Source: Ruminococcus sp.
Lineage (GTDB): Bacteria > Bacillota > Clostridia > Oscillospirales > Ruminococcaceae
Length of the DNA stretch: 64,000 nucleotides
Direction: 5' to 3'
Assembly (NCBI GenBank): GCA_017626015.1
Contig: JAGAJO010000010.1
Coordinates: forward strand, 1-64,000
The position numbers and the translations under genes were made by a program. Below the pieces are notes generated by a model. It saw only the letters and a program-made list of their open reading frames with translations. It made no database searches and was not told where the DNA came from. Below, one piece after another: positions 25,360 through 35,117 of the stretch. Position 1 is the first letter of the stretch, and the number at the start of each line of letters is the position of its first letter.

Positions 25360-26769
25360 TCAGTCTGCAAAAAATACGGAAAAAGCTTTATAAGCCATAT
25401 AGGTATCAAGCTTTGAGGTCACTTCGAACGGAGCGTGCATTGAAAGCACCGGTACTCCTACGTCGATAACGTCAAGGTCGAGGTTAGCTATATACTGTGC
25501 AACGGTTCCTCCTCCTCCGCCGTCTACCTTGCCAAGCTCACCGGTCTGCCAGATAACGTTATTTTTATCGAAAAGCCGTCTTATGCGTCCCACAAACTCA
25601 GCGGACGCATCTGAGGTCCCTGACTTTCCTCTGGAACCGGTAAATTTTGTTGCAACGACCCCGTAGTTGATCTGCGAAGCGTTTCTTATCTCAAAAGGTT
25701 CACTGAAGGTAGGGTCCACAGCAGCGTTTACATCTGCCGAGAGACATTCTGATGCGGACATAACGTTTCTGCCTTCAAGTCCGTATACTGCCGCAAGGTT
25801 TGAAATGAAGTAGGGGAGATATGAGCTGTTAAGTCCGGTGTTGCCGTCGCTGCCCGTTTCCTCCTTGTCGGTGAGTACCGTCATGCAGGTGTTTTCAGGA
25901 TCCTTGCAGTCAAGTATCGCCTTGAGCGCTGTGTATGCGCATACCCTGTCGTCCTGACCGTAAGAGCCTACCATGCTCCTGTCAAAGCCTATGTCTCTTG
26001 CCTTAAATGCAGGAACCGCTTCAAGCTCAGCGGAAATGAAATCGTCCTCGACGATGTCGTATTTTTCATTTAGAATTGCCATGATGCTGAGCTTTACCTT
26101 GTTGGAGATCTTATCGTCCTTAAAAGGTCTTGAACCGATAAGCAGATTAAGCTCCTCGCCCTTGACAAGCTGCGGTGCCGGTCTTTTCATCTGTGCATCC
26201 GCCAGATGAGGAAGCAGATCCGTAACACAGAATACAGGATCCTCGGGATCTTCGCCGATATTTACCGTAATCTTTTCTCCGTTACTCTTGACGATAACTC
26301 CGTGCAGCGACATAGGAACCGTTGTCCACTGGTATTTTTTTATTCCTCCGTAGTAGTGCGTCTTGAACAGGCAAAGCTCCTTATCCTCATAAAGAGGGTT
26401 CTGCTTAAGATCAAGACGGGGAGAGTCTATATGAGCCGCAGCCAGTCTTATACCGCTGCCGAGATCTTTTTTACCCATAACGGTAAGTATTACCGCCTTG
26501 TCTCTGTTGACAAAGTAGAATTTGTCTCCGGCAGAGTATTTTTTACCCTCTTCAAATCTTTCAAAGCCTGCTTTTTCAGCCATAGCAGTCGAGAGACTGA
26601 CCGCCTCACGTTCCGTTTTGGCTTTGTCAAGAAAATACTTGTAATCCTCGCAGAATTTGTCGGCAGCATCAAGCTCCTCTCCGGAAATTCTCAGAACGCC
26701 GTTCTTTTTGTCGGATAACAGTTTTTCCGTAAGCAGCTCAGCAGGGGATTTCTCCTTGTTGTTTTCCAT
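25360..26769 (-). CDS. M18 family aminopeptidase
   Basis: This 469-residue metalloaminopeptidase is cytosolic, with two zinc ions expected. Metal and catalytic motifs appear in family order: AAAHIDSPRLDLK (His and Asp), GQDDRVCAYTAL (bridging Asp), TDKEETGSDGNTG (Glu pair), ECLSADVNAA (Asp) and VLSMHAPFEV (His near the C-terminus). Enzymes of this group remove acidic or neutral N-terminal residues and usually form dodecamers. GAGGAATT before the ATG. It lies 25 bases downstream of the lytic transglycosylase gene and is probably the last gene of the prfA operon, before two tandem hairpins. Confidence 0.92.
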   Translation of the reverse strand: MENNKEKSPAELLTEKLLSDKKNGVLRISGEELDAADKFCEDYKYFLDKAKTEREAVSLSTAMAEKAGFERFEEGKKYSAGDKFYFVNRDKAVILTVMGKKDLGSGIRLAAAHIDSPRLDLKQNPLYEDKELCLFKTHYYGGIKKYQWTTVPMSLHGVIVKSNGEKITVNIGEDPEDPVFCVTDLLPHLADAQMKRPAPQLVKGEELNLLIGSRPFKDDKISNKVKLSIMAILNEKYDIVEDDFISAELEAVPAFKARDIGFDRSMVGSYGQDDRVCAYTALKAILDCKDPENTCMTVLTDKEETGSDGNTGLNSSYLPYFISNLAAVYGLEGRNVMSASECLSADVNAAVDPTFSEPFEIRNASQINYGVVATKFTGSRGKSGTSDASAEFVGRIRRLFDKNNVIWQTGELGKVDGGGGGTVAQYIANLDLDVIDVGVPVLSMHAPFEVTSKLDTYMAYKAFSVFFAD

Positions 26770-26794
26770 AAAAAATTCCTCCTAAATTTATATA

Positions 26795-27475
26795 TTACCG
26801 GTCAATGTCGGAAGCGTCGGAGCTTTCCAGCACCTCCTTGTAGCCGTTGTAAGCTTTCATTATTTTGTTGACATAGTGCGAGGTCTGGTCGTTTTCTTCG
26901 GGAATATCCTTAACGTCGAAATTTTCGGCGTCGATCGTACCGTCCTCCAGCCAGCCGTCCACCAGTCCCATACCGCAGTGATATGCGGCGGCGGTAAGCT
27001 CTATAGAACCGTCGTATTTTTCCATAAGGTAGCTTAAATAATAGCATCCGTACTGTATATTCAGCTCGGGATCGTACATAGCGTCGTAGGAGTGTTCCCG
27101 TTCATCTCCGATCCTGAATTTTACCCAGTCGTATGCGTCGCTCATAAGCTGCATAAGCCCTCTTGCTCCGGCGTCAGATTCGGCGTCAGGATCAAAATTG
27201 CTTTCCACCTTTATGACAGCGAAAACCAACGTAGCGTCAATTTCATATTCCTTGCTGTATTTTACCACATATTCTTCATACTGAGTCGGATATGTAAAAC
27301 CGTTGGGAGTGTAGTCATCCACCTTTTCCTTTAACCCGCCGAGTCCATTTATAAGTGCGTTTCTGAAAAAGTAACCGACGGTAAGAATAAGAAGAATAAC
27401 GATCAGTATCGCCAGAATTATCGCTCCGCTGTTGTATTTTTTATTTTTCCTTTTTTTTGCTTTGGTTTTAGCCAT
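26795..27475 (-). CDS. Membrane-anchored lytic transglycosylase (SLT domain)
   Basis: A 226-residue protein with a Lys-rich start, one membrane segment (about 18-38) and an external SLT domain that cleaves peptidoglycan between MurNAc and GlcNAc with anhydro-MurNAc formation. The catalytic Glu is in VIKVESNFDPDA. Other SLT signatures are GARGLMQLM, LNIQYGCYYLSYLM and TAAAYHCGMGLVDGWL, where the family more often has AAYNAG. The ATG follows the coaE stop directly. This pairing of a wall enzyme with coaE is seen in many Clostridia and need not mean a shared pathway. Confidence 0.9.
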   Translation of the reverse strand: MAKTKAKKRKNKKYNSGAIILAILIVILLILTVGYFFRNALINGLGGLKEKVDDYTPNGFTYPTQYEEYVVKYSKEYEIDATLVFAVIKVESNFDPDAESDAGARGLMQLMSDAYDWVKFRIGDEREHSYDAMYDPELNIQYGCYYLSYLMEKYDGSIELTAAAYHCGMGLVDGWLEDGTIDAENFDVKDIPEENDQTSHYVNKIMKAYNGYKEVLESSDASDIDR

Positions 27476-28069
27476 TTAACTTTCCTTTATCATACCTATG
27501 ATTTTTTCAGCCTGTTCTGCGGCAGACTCCGCTTCACCGTTGTTGTATATTACATAATCGCATTTTTCTTTAAAGAAATCCGCTGAATGCTGTGAGGAAA
27601 AACGCTTTTTTGCAAGCGTTTCGCTGATGCCGTCACGCTGCATTATTCTTTCGAGCCTGATCTCCGGATCTGCCAGAACAGCGATCTTTATACTGCAAAG
27701 CTTATCGGCACCAGCCTCAAAAAGTGTTGGAGCGTCAAGGAGAATATAGTCATATTCTCCGGAAAGACGCAAAATTTCCTTTTCTATAAGCTTTGTAATG
27801 TATGGGTAGATTATCGTTCCAAGTATCTTATTTTTATCAGGATCTCCGAAAACCTCCCGGGAAAGCGCTTTTCTGTCCAGCATAAAATTTTCGTCAAAGC
27901 AGTCCGGGAAAAATTCTGCCAGCTGCTTGTTGCATTCGCTGCCGTTCTCGGTGGCTTTTCTGGCGATAAGATCGCAGTTTATTACTCCGAACCCGTTTTT
28001 TGCAAATATCTCGGAAACTGTCGTTTTCCCTGCGCCGCTTTGTCCCGTAAGACCTATTATCTTTGTCAT
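27476..28069 (-). CDS. coaE: Dephospho-CoA kinase
   Basis: A 197-residue P-loop kinase that phosphorylates the 3'-hydroxyl of dephospho-CoA, the last step of coenzyme A synthesis. Walker A is GLTGQSGAGKTT at residues 6-17. INCDLIARKAT carries the substrate-binding Asp, and LLDAPTLFEAGADKLC with QRDGISETLAKKRFSSQ is the lid region. Its ATG overlaps the tsaC stop by four bases (ATGA), so translation is coupled. Confidence 0.95.
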   Translation of the reverse strand: MTKIIGLTGQSGAGKTTVSEIFAKNGFGVINCDLIARKATENGSECNKQLAEFFPDCFDENFMLDRKALSREVFGDPDKNKILGTIIYPYITKLIEKEILRLSGEYDYILLDAPTLFEAGADKLCSIKIAVLADPEIRLERIMQRDGISETLAKKRFSSQHSADFFKEKCDYVIYNNGEAESAAEQAEKIIGMIKES

Positions 28070-29091
28070 AGCTTTATCACCCTGAAAGCTGCCGCTCTGA
28101 GCAGTCTGTTATATACTGCAAGTCCTACTCCGCTTTTGGAAGGACATCTTGCAAAAGCCTGCTTTACACCGATATTGTCAAGCTCTCTCAGCACGTCGAA
28201 AAGATTTCTTGCCTGCTCCTCGTCCGTTTTTCCGCAGCAAAGCGCAGGGAAGTCAATCCCTTCGGCGTCCGACTTTTCAAAAATCATAAGTGCTGTATCA
28301 GTATTCCCGTTTTTTATTGCATAATTCCTGAATTTTTCCAAATCACCGTCTATTATGGTGATCTCCGCTTTCGGAGCGTAGTGCTTGTACTTCATTCCCG
28401 GAGACCGAACCTTTGCGTCAGCGCCGAGCGATTCCGTCACGCCCTTGTCGATTATTACGTTTTCCGTTATTTCTCTGAGATCCTCAGGCGAAACAAATCC
28501 CGGACGAAGCAGACGTATCCCATCGGTACCCTCAAATGAAATGACAGTTGATTCAACTCCGACTCCGCAGAAACCTCCGTCAATGATTGCGGGAATACGT
28601 CCGTTCATATCCTTGAAAACGTGCTGAGCCGTAGTGGGAGAAGGACTTCCCGAAAGATTGGCGGAAGGGGCGGCAAGCGGAAATCCGCAGGCGGAAATAA
28701 GACGTCCGGCAGTTTTGTCGGAGGGCATTCTGATCCCCACCGTATCAAGTCCTCCGCTAGTAGTGTCGGGTATCTTATCCGACTTAGGCATTATCATTGT
28801 AAGCGGACCGGGCCAGAAAGCCTTAGCGCATTTTACAGCGAGAGCAGGTATTTCCGTAACAAGTCCGTCAAGCTGTTCAAATCCCGAAATATGCACGATA
28901 AGAGGATTATCTCCCGGTCTTCCCTTAGCCTGAAATATTTTTTTTACTGCACTGCCGTCAAAAGCGTTGGCGCCCAGTCCGTAAACGGTTTCGGTAGGGA
29001 ATCCCACAACCTCCCCGTCTTTAAGAAGCCGAGCTGCCAGCATTATGCTTTCTTCGCTGCTGTCTAGCAATTTAGTGTCATACATTTTCAT
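28066..29091 (-). CDS. L-threonylcarbamoyladenylate synthase (Sua5/YwlC type)
   Basis: This 341-residue enzyme makes threonylcarbamoyl-AMP from threonine, bicarbonate and ATP for t6A37 of ANN-decoding tRNAs. The N-terminal YrdC domain has [32 protein letters not shown] and [12 protein letters not shown], including the KxR/SxN substrate residues. The longer form with a C-terminal Sua5 domain is indicated by the linker [11 protein letters not shown] and following Rossmann-like part. It overlaps prfA and coaE by four bases on each side. Confidence 0.94.
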   Translation of the reverse strand: MKMYDTKLLDSSEESIMLAARLLKDGEVVGFPTETVYGLGANAFDGSAVKKIFQAKGRPGDNPLIVHISGFEQLDGLVTEIPALAVKCAKAFWPGPLTMIMPKSDKIPDTTSGGLDTVGIRMPSDKTAGRLISACGFPLAAPSANLSGSPSPTTAQHVFKDMNGRIPAIIDGGFCGVGVESTVISFEGTDGIRLLRPGFVSPEDLREITENVIIDKGVTESLGADAKVRSPGMKYKHYAPKAEITIIDGDLEKFRNYAIKNGNTDTALMIFEKSDAEGIDFPALCCGKTDEEQARNLFDVLRELDNIGVKQAFARCPSKSGVGLAVYNRLLRAAAFRVIKL

Positions 29092-30167
29092 TCTTCTTCC
29101 TGTTTTGCAAGCTTTGCCGCCTGATCTGCGGTAGCAAGTGCGTCTATGACCTCGTCCAGATTTCCGTTAAGTATCTGCTCAAGGCGGTAGATCGTAAGAC
29201 CTATTCTATGGTCGGAGATCCTTCCCTCAGGGTAATTGTACGTCCTTATTCTCTCTGATCTGTCTCCGGTACCTACCTGTGAGCGGCGGTCAGCGGCGAT
29301 CGCATCAGTCTGCGCACGCTGCTTCTGATCCAAAAGGCGTGAGCGCAGTACCTTAAGCGCCTTATCTTTGTTTTTAAACTGGGAACGCTCATCCTGACAT
29401 TCAACGACCATTCCTGTGGGAATATGCGTAATGCGTATTGCCGAGGATGTTTTATTGATGTGCTGTCCGCCTGCGCCTGAGGAGCGGAAAACATCTATTT
29501 TAAGATCCTTTTCTTCATTCAGATCAAGCTCTACCTCGTCAGCTTCCGGGAGAACGGCTACCGTGACCGTAGACGTGTGTACCCGTCCCTGAGATTCCGT
29601 TTCGGGAACACGCTGGACCCTGTGAACTCCGCTTTCGTACTTGAATCTGGAATATGCGCCGTCTCCGGAAACGCTGAAGGTTATTTCCTTGTATCCGCCC
29701 AGCTCGGTCTCGTTGGCGTTCATTACCTCGATAGTCCATTTTTTCTGAGCTGCATACATAGAGTACATTCTGTAAAGCGTACCGGCAAACAGTGCCGCTT
29801 CCTCGCCGCCTGCTCCTCCTCTGATCTCGATTATAACGTTCCTGTCATCATTAGGGTCTTTGGGGAGCAGCATAAGCTTAAGCTCCTCCTCAAGCTCTGC
29901 CATTTTCTCCTTGGATTCGTCATACTGAGCCTGAACCATTTCTTTGAATTCTTTATCCAGACCGCCGCCCTCTGTAAGCTCTACAGCTTCGTCGAAAGCA
30001 TTTTTGGCTGATCTGTATTCAACAAGCTTTGACACAATAGGTTCCAGCGTTTTATATTCCTTCATAAGTTCGGTATACTGTTTAGCGTCGTTTACGACAT
30101 CAGGCTGCATTAGTCTTTCGTTTATTTCGTTGAATTTATCTTCAAGCGCTTTTAACTTTTCAAACAT
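29088..30167 (-). CDS. prfA: Peptide chain release factor 1
   Basis: This 359-residue factor terminates translation at UAA and UAG. The catalytic GGQ is in [17 protein letters not shown], and the codon-reading tripeptide is PET in [12 protein letters not shown], as in Firmicute RF1. [15 protein letters not shown] in domain 2 is also typical. No prmC methyltransferase gene lies next to it. It heads the overlapping chain prfA-tsaC-coaE and is 62 bases after the DUF951 gene. Confidence 0.97.
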   Translation of the reverse strand: MFEKLKALEDKFNEINERLMQPDVVNDAKQYTELMKEYKTLEPIVSKLVEYRSAKNAFDEAVELTEGGGLDKEFKEMVQAQYDESKEKMAELEEELKLMLLPKDPNDDRNVIIEIRGGAGGEEAALFAGTLYRMYSMYAAQKKWTIEVMNANETELGGYKEITFSVSGDGAYSRFKYESGVHRVQRVPETESQGRVHTSTVTVAVLPEADEVELDLNEEKDLKIDVFRSSGAGGQHINKTSSAIRITHIPTGMVVECQDERSQFKNKDKALKVLRSRLLDQKQRAQTDAIAADRRSQVGTGDRSERIRTYNYPEGRISDHRIGLTIYRLEQILNGNLDEVIDALATADQAAKLAKQEEE

Positions 30168-30229
30168 GATTTTTCTCCTTTGCGTTTGCGGTTTAAGAAT
30201 TTTTAATTTCCGTCAAAAAACATACGCCG

Positions 30230-30418
30230 CTATGATTCAGCCTCACGGATCACATTTTTGACGTTTTTTTCCGCCTTGCTCCTTGCGATCATAAATTCTC
30301 TGCCGCAGCCTTCGCAGCGCAGTCTGAAATCCATTCCGGAACGCAGCACCAGCATTCGGTTGCTGCCGCAGGGATGCTTCTTTTTCATAACAAGAACATC
30401 ATCTTTCTGAATATCCAA
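30230..30418 (-). CDS. DUF951 family small protein
   Basis: A 62-residue protein of DUF951, a conserved Firmicute family of unknown function. The match runs over the length: MDIQKDDVLVMKKKHPCGSN, GMDFRLRCEGCGREFM and RSKAEK. The CG pattern with CxxC suggests a metal or nucleic-acid binding knuckle. The start is a TTG at 30418, supported by GGAGCGAGGAG upstream and by family length; the next in-frame ATG would remove the conserved N-terminus. A consensus promoter lies 40 bases upstream. Confidence 0.88.
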   Translation of the reverse strand: MDIQKDDVLVMKKKHPCGSNRMLVLRSGMDFRLRCEGCGREFMIARSKAEKNVKNVIREAES

Positions 30419-30459
30419 AGCTCCTCGCTCCTTTCAGTTTTTTTAAAAAATTCCTATAC

Positions 30460-30488
30460 ATTATACCACATTTTTTTACTTATGGCAA
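30460..30488 (-). promoter_or_regulatory. Sigma A promoter of the DUF951-prfA operon
   Basis: Minus strand TTGCCA (30488-30483), 17-base spacer, TATAAT (30465-30460), with extended -10 TGTGG. Confidence 0.78.
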
Positions 30489-30572
30489 TACCTTTTACTG
30501 AGTGTTCTGAAAATTTCACTTCATCTGTATAAATCGGACGATTTAGTACTTTAAAAAAACGCTTTTTATCGG

Positions 30573-30601
30573 TTGACAAATTTGCGGAAAGGTTATATAA
30601 T
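30573..30601 (+). promoter_or_regulatory. Consensus sigma A promoter of miaB operon
   Basis: TTGACA (30573-30578), 17-base spacer, TATAAT (30596-30601): a perfect consensus at both hexamers. It probably drives miaB through hfq. Confidence 0.85.
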
Positions 30602-30657
30602 TAAATAGTATGCAAGTTTCTTTGGAAACGTCAGATTATGTTGAAATGAGGATTTTA

Positions 30658-32040
30658 ATGGCAGAAAATCAACGTACTCCGCAGGAATGTCTGCTTGCAT
30701 GGTCGGAGGATTACAAAATACGCAGCGGTCACAGACCGTTGGCGTATATCCACTCCTACGGCTGCCAGCAGAATGTCAGTGACGGTGAAAAAATAAAGGG
30801 ATCGCTATCGAAGATCGGATATGATTTTACAGATAATACTGATGAAGCTCAGCTTATATTGCTTAACACCTGCGCTGTCAGAGAAAATGCCGAGGACAGG
30901 GTCTTTGGCAATATCGGCGGAATGAAACATCTTAAAGAGAAGAACAGAGAGCTTGTTATCGGCGTATGCGGCTGTATGGCTCAGCAGAAGCATATTGCAG
31001 ATAAGATCAAGGATGCTTACAGACAGGTCGATCTTGTTTTTGGTACCTTTGCCTATAACGATCTGTATGCTATGCTGTGGGAGGTCATTTCCAAACGAAT
31101 ACGCATTTTCAATCTGTCGGAAAACAGTTTTGAGATCAGTGAGGATTTTCTACAGCTGCGTGATGATAAGATCAGAGCTTTTATACCTATTATGTACGGC
31201 TGCAATAATTTCTGCACCTACTGTATAGTGCCATATGTCCGTGGACGTGAGCGAAGCCGCAGACCGGAGGCGGTCATAAACGAGGTCAAAGCCCTTGTTG
31301 ACCGTGGTTATAAGGAGATCACGCTGCTGGGACAGAATGTAAATTCATACAGCTACGGTTTTCCTGCACTTTTAAGAAAGCTCAATGAGATCCCGGGAAA
31401 TTTTCGTATAAGGTTTATGTCAAGCCACCCCAAGGATGCTACAGAGGAGCTTATCGATACTATCATTGAATGTGAAAAGGTATGTACTCATCTTCATCTT
31501 CCAGTTCAAGCGGGATCTGACAGGATACTTAAGGCTATGAACCGCAGATATACAACGGCGGATTATCTTAAAATTATTGAATATGCCAGGAGCAAGGATC
31601 CGGATTTTTCATTTACTACCGACCTTATTGTAGGTTTTCCCGGAGAAACCTATGAGGAATTCTGCATGACCAAGGAGCTTATAAAAAAGGTAAAGTACGA
31701 CAATATCTATTCCTTTGTATATTCCCGCAGAAAAGGTACCAGGGCGGCGGAAATGGAAGATAATATTTCCGATAAGCAGAAGGGACTGTGGCTCAGGGAG
31801 CTTTTGCTTGAGCAGAGAGAAATTACCTCAGAATGGCTGGGAAGATTTGTTGGAAAAACGGTTACAATATTAGCAGAAGGAGAGGGAAGGACCGCTCCGG
31901 ACTATATAACGGGCAAGACTGATGAGAACATAATAGTCGAGGTCAAGGCCGATAAAAAATATATAGGAGAGTTTATAAAGGTTCGCATTACAAAGGCAAT
32001 GAACTGGGCTTTGGAGGGCGAGCTTGAAAATAATTTGTAA
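30658..32040 (+). CDS. miaB: tRNA-2-methylthio-N6-dimethylallyladenosine synthase MiaB
   Basis: This 460-residue radical-SAM methylthiotransferase adds the methylthio group to i6A37 of tRNA. The N-terminal cluster cysteines are in HSYGCQQN, LNTCAVRENAEDR and GVCGCMAQ; the radical-SAM cluster is CNNFCTYC. A C-terminal TRAM domain ends the protein. The ATG at 30658 is preferred, since GAGG is 7 bases upstream; a codon at 30610 overlaps the promoter. miaA, which makes its substrate, lies in the same operon. Order matches Bacillus ymcB-ymcA-mutS-mutL-miaA-hfq. Confidence 0.96.
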   Translation: MAENQRTPQECLLAWSEDYKIRSGHRPLAYIHSYGCQQNVSDGEKIKGSLSKIGYDFTDNTDEAQLILLNTCAVRENAEDRVFGNIGGMKHLKEKNRELVIGVCGCMAQQKHIADKIKDAYRQVDLVFGTFAYNDLYAMLWEVISKRIRIFNLSENSFEISEDFLQLRDDKIRAFIPIMYGCNNFCTYCIVPYVRGRERSRRPEAVINEVKALVDRGYKEITLLGQNVNSYSYGFPALLRKLNEIPGNFRIRFMSSHPKDATEELIDTIIECEKVCTHLHLPVQAGSDRILKAMNRRYTTADYLKIIEYARSKDPDFSFTTDLIVGFPGETYEEFCMTKELIKKVKYDNIYSFVYSRRKGTRAAEMEDNISDKQKGLWLRELLLEQREITSEWLGRFVGKTVTILAEGEGRTAPDYITGKTDENIIVEVKADKKYIGEFIKVRITKAMNWALEGELENNL

Positions 32041-32053
32041 GGAGAATAATTTT

Positions 32054-32464
32054 ATGAACGTTATTGAAATGACAAGAGAGCTTGGAAAGGCTATCCAGCA
32101 GGACGAAAGATATAAAAAATATATGGCGGCGTGTGCTGAAAACGATACGAACACTGAGATCCAGAACAAGATCGGTAAGTTCAATCAGCTTCGTTCGCAG
32201 CTCAGCGTAGAAATGCAGAAGCCGGATAAGAATGCAGATGCTCTTACCTCCCTTGACAGAGAGATCAAAGAGCTTTATGATGAAATCATGGCTATGCCGT
32301 CTATGGTAAGATTCAACGAGTCAAAGGCGGAAATGGACGCTCTTATCAATTCGGTAAACTATATCATTACCTCAGCGGCAAACGGTGAGGATCCGGAAAC
32401 CTGCCCTGCGGAGCCTCCTCAGTCATGCAGCGGAAGCTGCGCTACCTGCGGCGGCTGTCACTGA
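32054..32464 (+). CDS. YlbF/YmcA family protein with a Cys-rich tail
   Basis: A 136-residue helical protein of the DUF964 (YlbF/YmcA) family, placed exactly where Bacillus has ymcA. In Bacillus YlbF, YmcA and YaaT form an iron-sulfur complex that affects Spo0A activation and RNase Y-dependent RNA maturation. Residues 1-110 are the usual helices (VIEMTRELGKAIQQDERYKKY, then IGKFNQLRSQLSVEMQ). The end is unusual: six cysteines in CPAEPPQSCSGSCATCGGCH, plausible as ligands for a cluster or metal. AGGAG precedes the ATG at 32054. Confidence 0.88.
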   Translation: MNVIEMTRELGKAIQQDERYKKYMAACAENDTNTEIQNKIGKFNQLRSQLSVEMQKPDKNADALTSLDREIKELYDEIMAMPSMVRFNESKAEMDALINSVNYIITSAANGEDPETCPAEPPQSCSGSCATCGGCH

Positions 32465-32495
32465 TTACAAAAGACCTGAACAGGAGTGAGTTTAA

Positions 32496-35111
32496 GTGGA
32501 AACCAAGGATATTGATTTCTCAAAGCTGTCGCCGATGATGCAGCAGTATTTTGAGGTCAAGAAAAAATATAAAAATCATATTCTGTTTTACAGACTGGGA
32601 GATTTTTACGAAATGTTTTTCGATGACGCTATAACGGCGTCACGAGAGCTTGAGCTCACCCTGACCGGCAGGGACTGCGGTTTGCCGGAGCGTGCCCCTA
32701 TGTGCGGCGTTCCTCACCATGCGTGCGACATATATCTGAAAAAGCTTATTGAAAAAGGTTATATGGTCGCTATCTGCGAACAGACTATGGATCCCGCCAA
32801 ATGCAAGGGTATCGTACCCAGGGAGGTCATAAGGGTCGTTACTCCCGGAACGCTTATTGAAAGCAGTATGCTGGACGAAACCTCCAACAATTACATATGC
32901 GCTCTCTACATAAAAGGAAAAGAAAGCGCTCTGTGCCTTGCGGATATTTCTACCGGAGAGGTGCATCTGTTTGAATTTTCGGGAAAGGAAATGCAGACGT
33001 CTGTCATAAACGAGCTTTCAAGATTTTCTCCTGTTGAAGTGCTTATCAATGACGCCGTACTTTCATGCAAGGATATTTCCCAGTTCGTCCGTCAGAAGCT
33101 TAAGGCGGCTGTCCAGCTGCTGGACGAAAAGGACTTTTCTCCGCTTATCCATACGGATGAGGTGCTGAGTCAATTTTCCGTCGCAAGTCTCGATTCTCTG
33201 GGTGTAAATGCCGAAGATCTTTCAGCGTGTGCCGTGTGCGGACTTTTTTACTATATTCATGATACTCAAAAGGCGCTTGTAGGAAGGTTTTCCTCGATAA
33301 TCAAGCATGACTGTGATCCCATAATGACTATCGGATTTACCGCCAGACGTAATCTGGAGCTTACCGAAACACTCAGGAATAAAGAGAAAAAAGGCTCGCT
33401 TCTGTGGGTGCTTGACAATACGAAAACTTCCATGGGAAAGCGTATGCTCAAATCGTGGCTGGAGCAGCCGCTTATCAAGCCCGCAGCTATTATAGACAGA
33501 CTTAACGCAGTGGAACAGCTTACGGAAAATCCGGTCCTGCTGGGAGAGCTAAAGGATACGCTTAACGGCGTTTACGATCTTGAAAGACTTATGACCAGGG
33601 TAATGTATAAAACTGCAAGTCCGAGGGATCTTAAGTCGCTTTCTCTTACGGCGCTCAGGCTTCCGGAGATCAAGGACACTTTAAACCAATTCACATCTAA
33701 GCTCATTTCTCAGTGCAACGGCAGGATATCCACACTGGAGGCAGTTTCAAATCTTATTGAAAACGCTTTGGTTGACGAACCGCCTGTAAATGTGAAGGAC
33801 GGGGGAGTTATCAAGGACGGATTTAACGAGCAGCTTGACGGATTGAGAAATATTATTTCCGGCGGTAAGGGCATTATTGAAGACATTGAATCGCGTGAGC
33901 GTGAAAAGACAGGCATAAAGAATCTGAAGATCGGATATAACAGGGTTTTCGGATATTACATAGAGGTCACAAAATCATATTACGATCTAGTGCCGGAAAA
34001 TTATATAAGAAAACAAACGCTTGCAAATTGCGAGAGATTTATCACCGATGAGCTTAAGGTCGCAGAAAACACGATTTTAGGAGCAAGTGATAAGATAATT
34101 TCCTTGGAGCAGGAAATTTTTACGGAAGTAAGGGATTTTATCGCAACTCAGCTAAGACTTGTGCAGGAAACTGCTACGGCGGTTGCCGAAATTGACGTAC
34201 TGTGTTCATTTGCGTCGGCTTCAGTCAAGAATAATTATACCAAGCCGGAGATCGCCATTGACGGTATTATCGATATTAAAAACGGCAGACATCCGGTAGT
34301 GGAGCTTATGCAGACGGAGGAGGTGTTTGTTCCCAACGATACCTACCTTGATCTTACCGACAACAGAATGTCTGTTATCACGGGACCTAATATGTCGGGT
34401 AAATCCACATATATGCGTCAGGTGGCGCTTATAACTCTTATGGCGCAGATCGGCTGCTTTGTACCTGCTGACTACGCTAAGATCTCGGTGGTGGATCAGA
34501 TATTCACAAGAATAGGAGCTTCCGACGATCTGACAGCGGGACAATCGACTTTTATGGTTGAAATGAGCGAGGTTGCGGACATTGTAAAGCACGCTACCAA
34601 AAACAGTCTTGTAATTCTCGACGAGGTTGGAAGAGGTACGTCTACCTTTGACGGAATATCAATTGCGAGAGCTGTTTCTGAGTATATTTCCACTTCGAGA
34701 TCACTCGGCTGCAAAACGCTGTTTGCAACTCATTATCATGAGCTTATCTGTCTTGAAAACGAGCTTACAGGTGTGAGAAATTACTCCGTTGCGGTCAAAC
34801 GTCAGGGAGACGGCATTAAATTCCTTCGTAAGATCGTAAGGGGAGGAGTTGACGAAAGCTACGGTATCGAGGTAGCAAAGCTGGCGGGACTCCCCAATAA
34901 AATAATTTCACGGGCACGATCTCTTCTTGCTCAGTTTGAGGAGGAAAATACAAGGGCTAAGGAGGCTCTTGAAAAAAGCGACGAAAATCAGATCTCTTTT
35001 GATAAGATCAGTGAAAGCGTCGTAACGGACAAGCTGAGAAAAACCAATATCGACGAGATGGACGATACGGAACTCAGGGAGTTTGTCAGGGAGCTTCTGA
35101 GGTATGTTTGA
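32496..35111 (+). CDS. mutS: DNA mismatch repair protein MutS
   Basis: This 871-residue ATPase recognises mispairs. The N-terminal domain has the mismatch-wedge motif HILFYRLGDFYEMFFDDA (Phe-x-Glu). The core ATPase has Walker A TGPNMSGKSTYMRQ, ASDDLTAGQSTFMVEM and Walker B SLVILDEVGRGTSTFDG, then ATHYHEL. It is full length. The start is GTG at 32496 with AGGAG 9 bases upstream. The C-terminal EMDDTELREFVRELL resembles the tetramer/clamp region. It is followed by a broken kinase gene and mutL. Confidence 0.97.
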   Translation: METKDIDFSKLSPMMQQYFEVKKKYKNHILFYRLGDFYEMFFDDAITASRELELTLTGRDCGLPERAPMCGVPHHACDIYLKKLIEKGYMVAICEQTMDPAKCKGIVPREVIRVVTPGTLIESSMLDETSNNYICALYIKGKESALCLADISTGEVHLFEFSGKEMQTSVINELSRFSPVEVLINDAVLSCKDISQFVRQKLKAAVQLLDEKDFSPLIHTDEVLSQFSVASLDSLGVNAEDLSACAVCGLFYYIHDTQKALVGRFSSIIKHDCDPIMTIGFTARRNLELTETLRNKEKKGSLLWVLDNTKTSMGKRMLKSWLEQPLIKPAAIIDRLNAVEQLTENPVLLGELKDTLNGVYDLERLMTRVMYKTASPRDLKSLSLTALRLPEIKDTLNQFTSKLISQCNGRISTLEAVSNLIENALVDEPPVNVKDGGVIKDGFNEQLDGLRNIISGGKGIIEDIESREREKTGIKNLKIGYNRVFGYYIEVTKSYYDLVPENYIRKQTLANCERFITDELKVAENTILGASDKIISLEQEIFTEVRDFIATQLRLVQETATAVAEIDVLCSFASASVKNNYTKPEIAIDGIIDIKNGRHPVVELMQTEEVFVPNDTYLDLTDNRMSVITGPNMSGKSTYMRQVALITLMAQIGCFVPADYAKISVVDQIFTRIGASDDLTAGQSTFMVEMSEVADIVKHATKNSLVILDEVGRGTSTFDGISIARAVSEYISTSRSLGCKTLFATHYHELICLENELTGVRNYSVAVKRQGDGIKFLRKIVRGGVDESYGIEVAKLAGLPNKIISRARSLLAQFEEENTRAKEALEKSDENQISFDKISESVVTDKLRKTNIDEMDDTELREFVRELLRYV

Positions 35112-35117
35112 TTTTAT

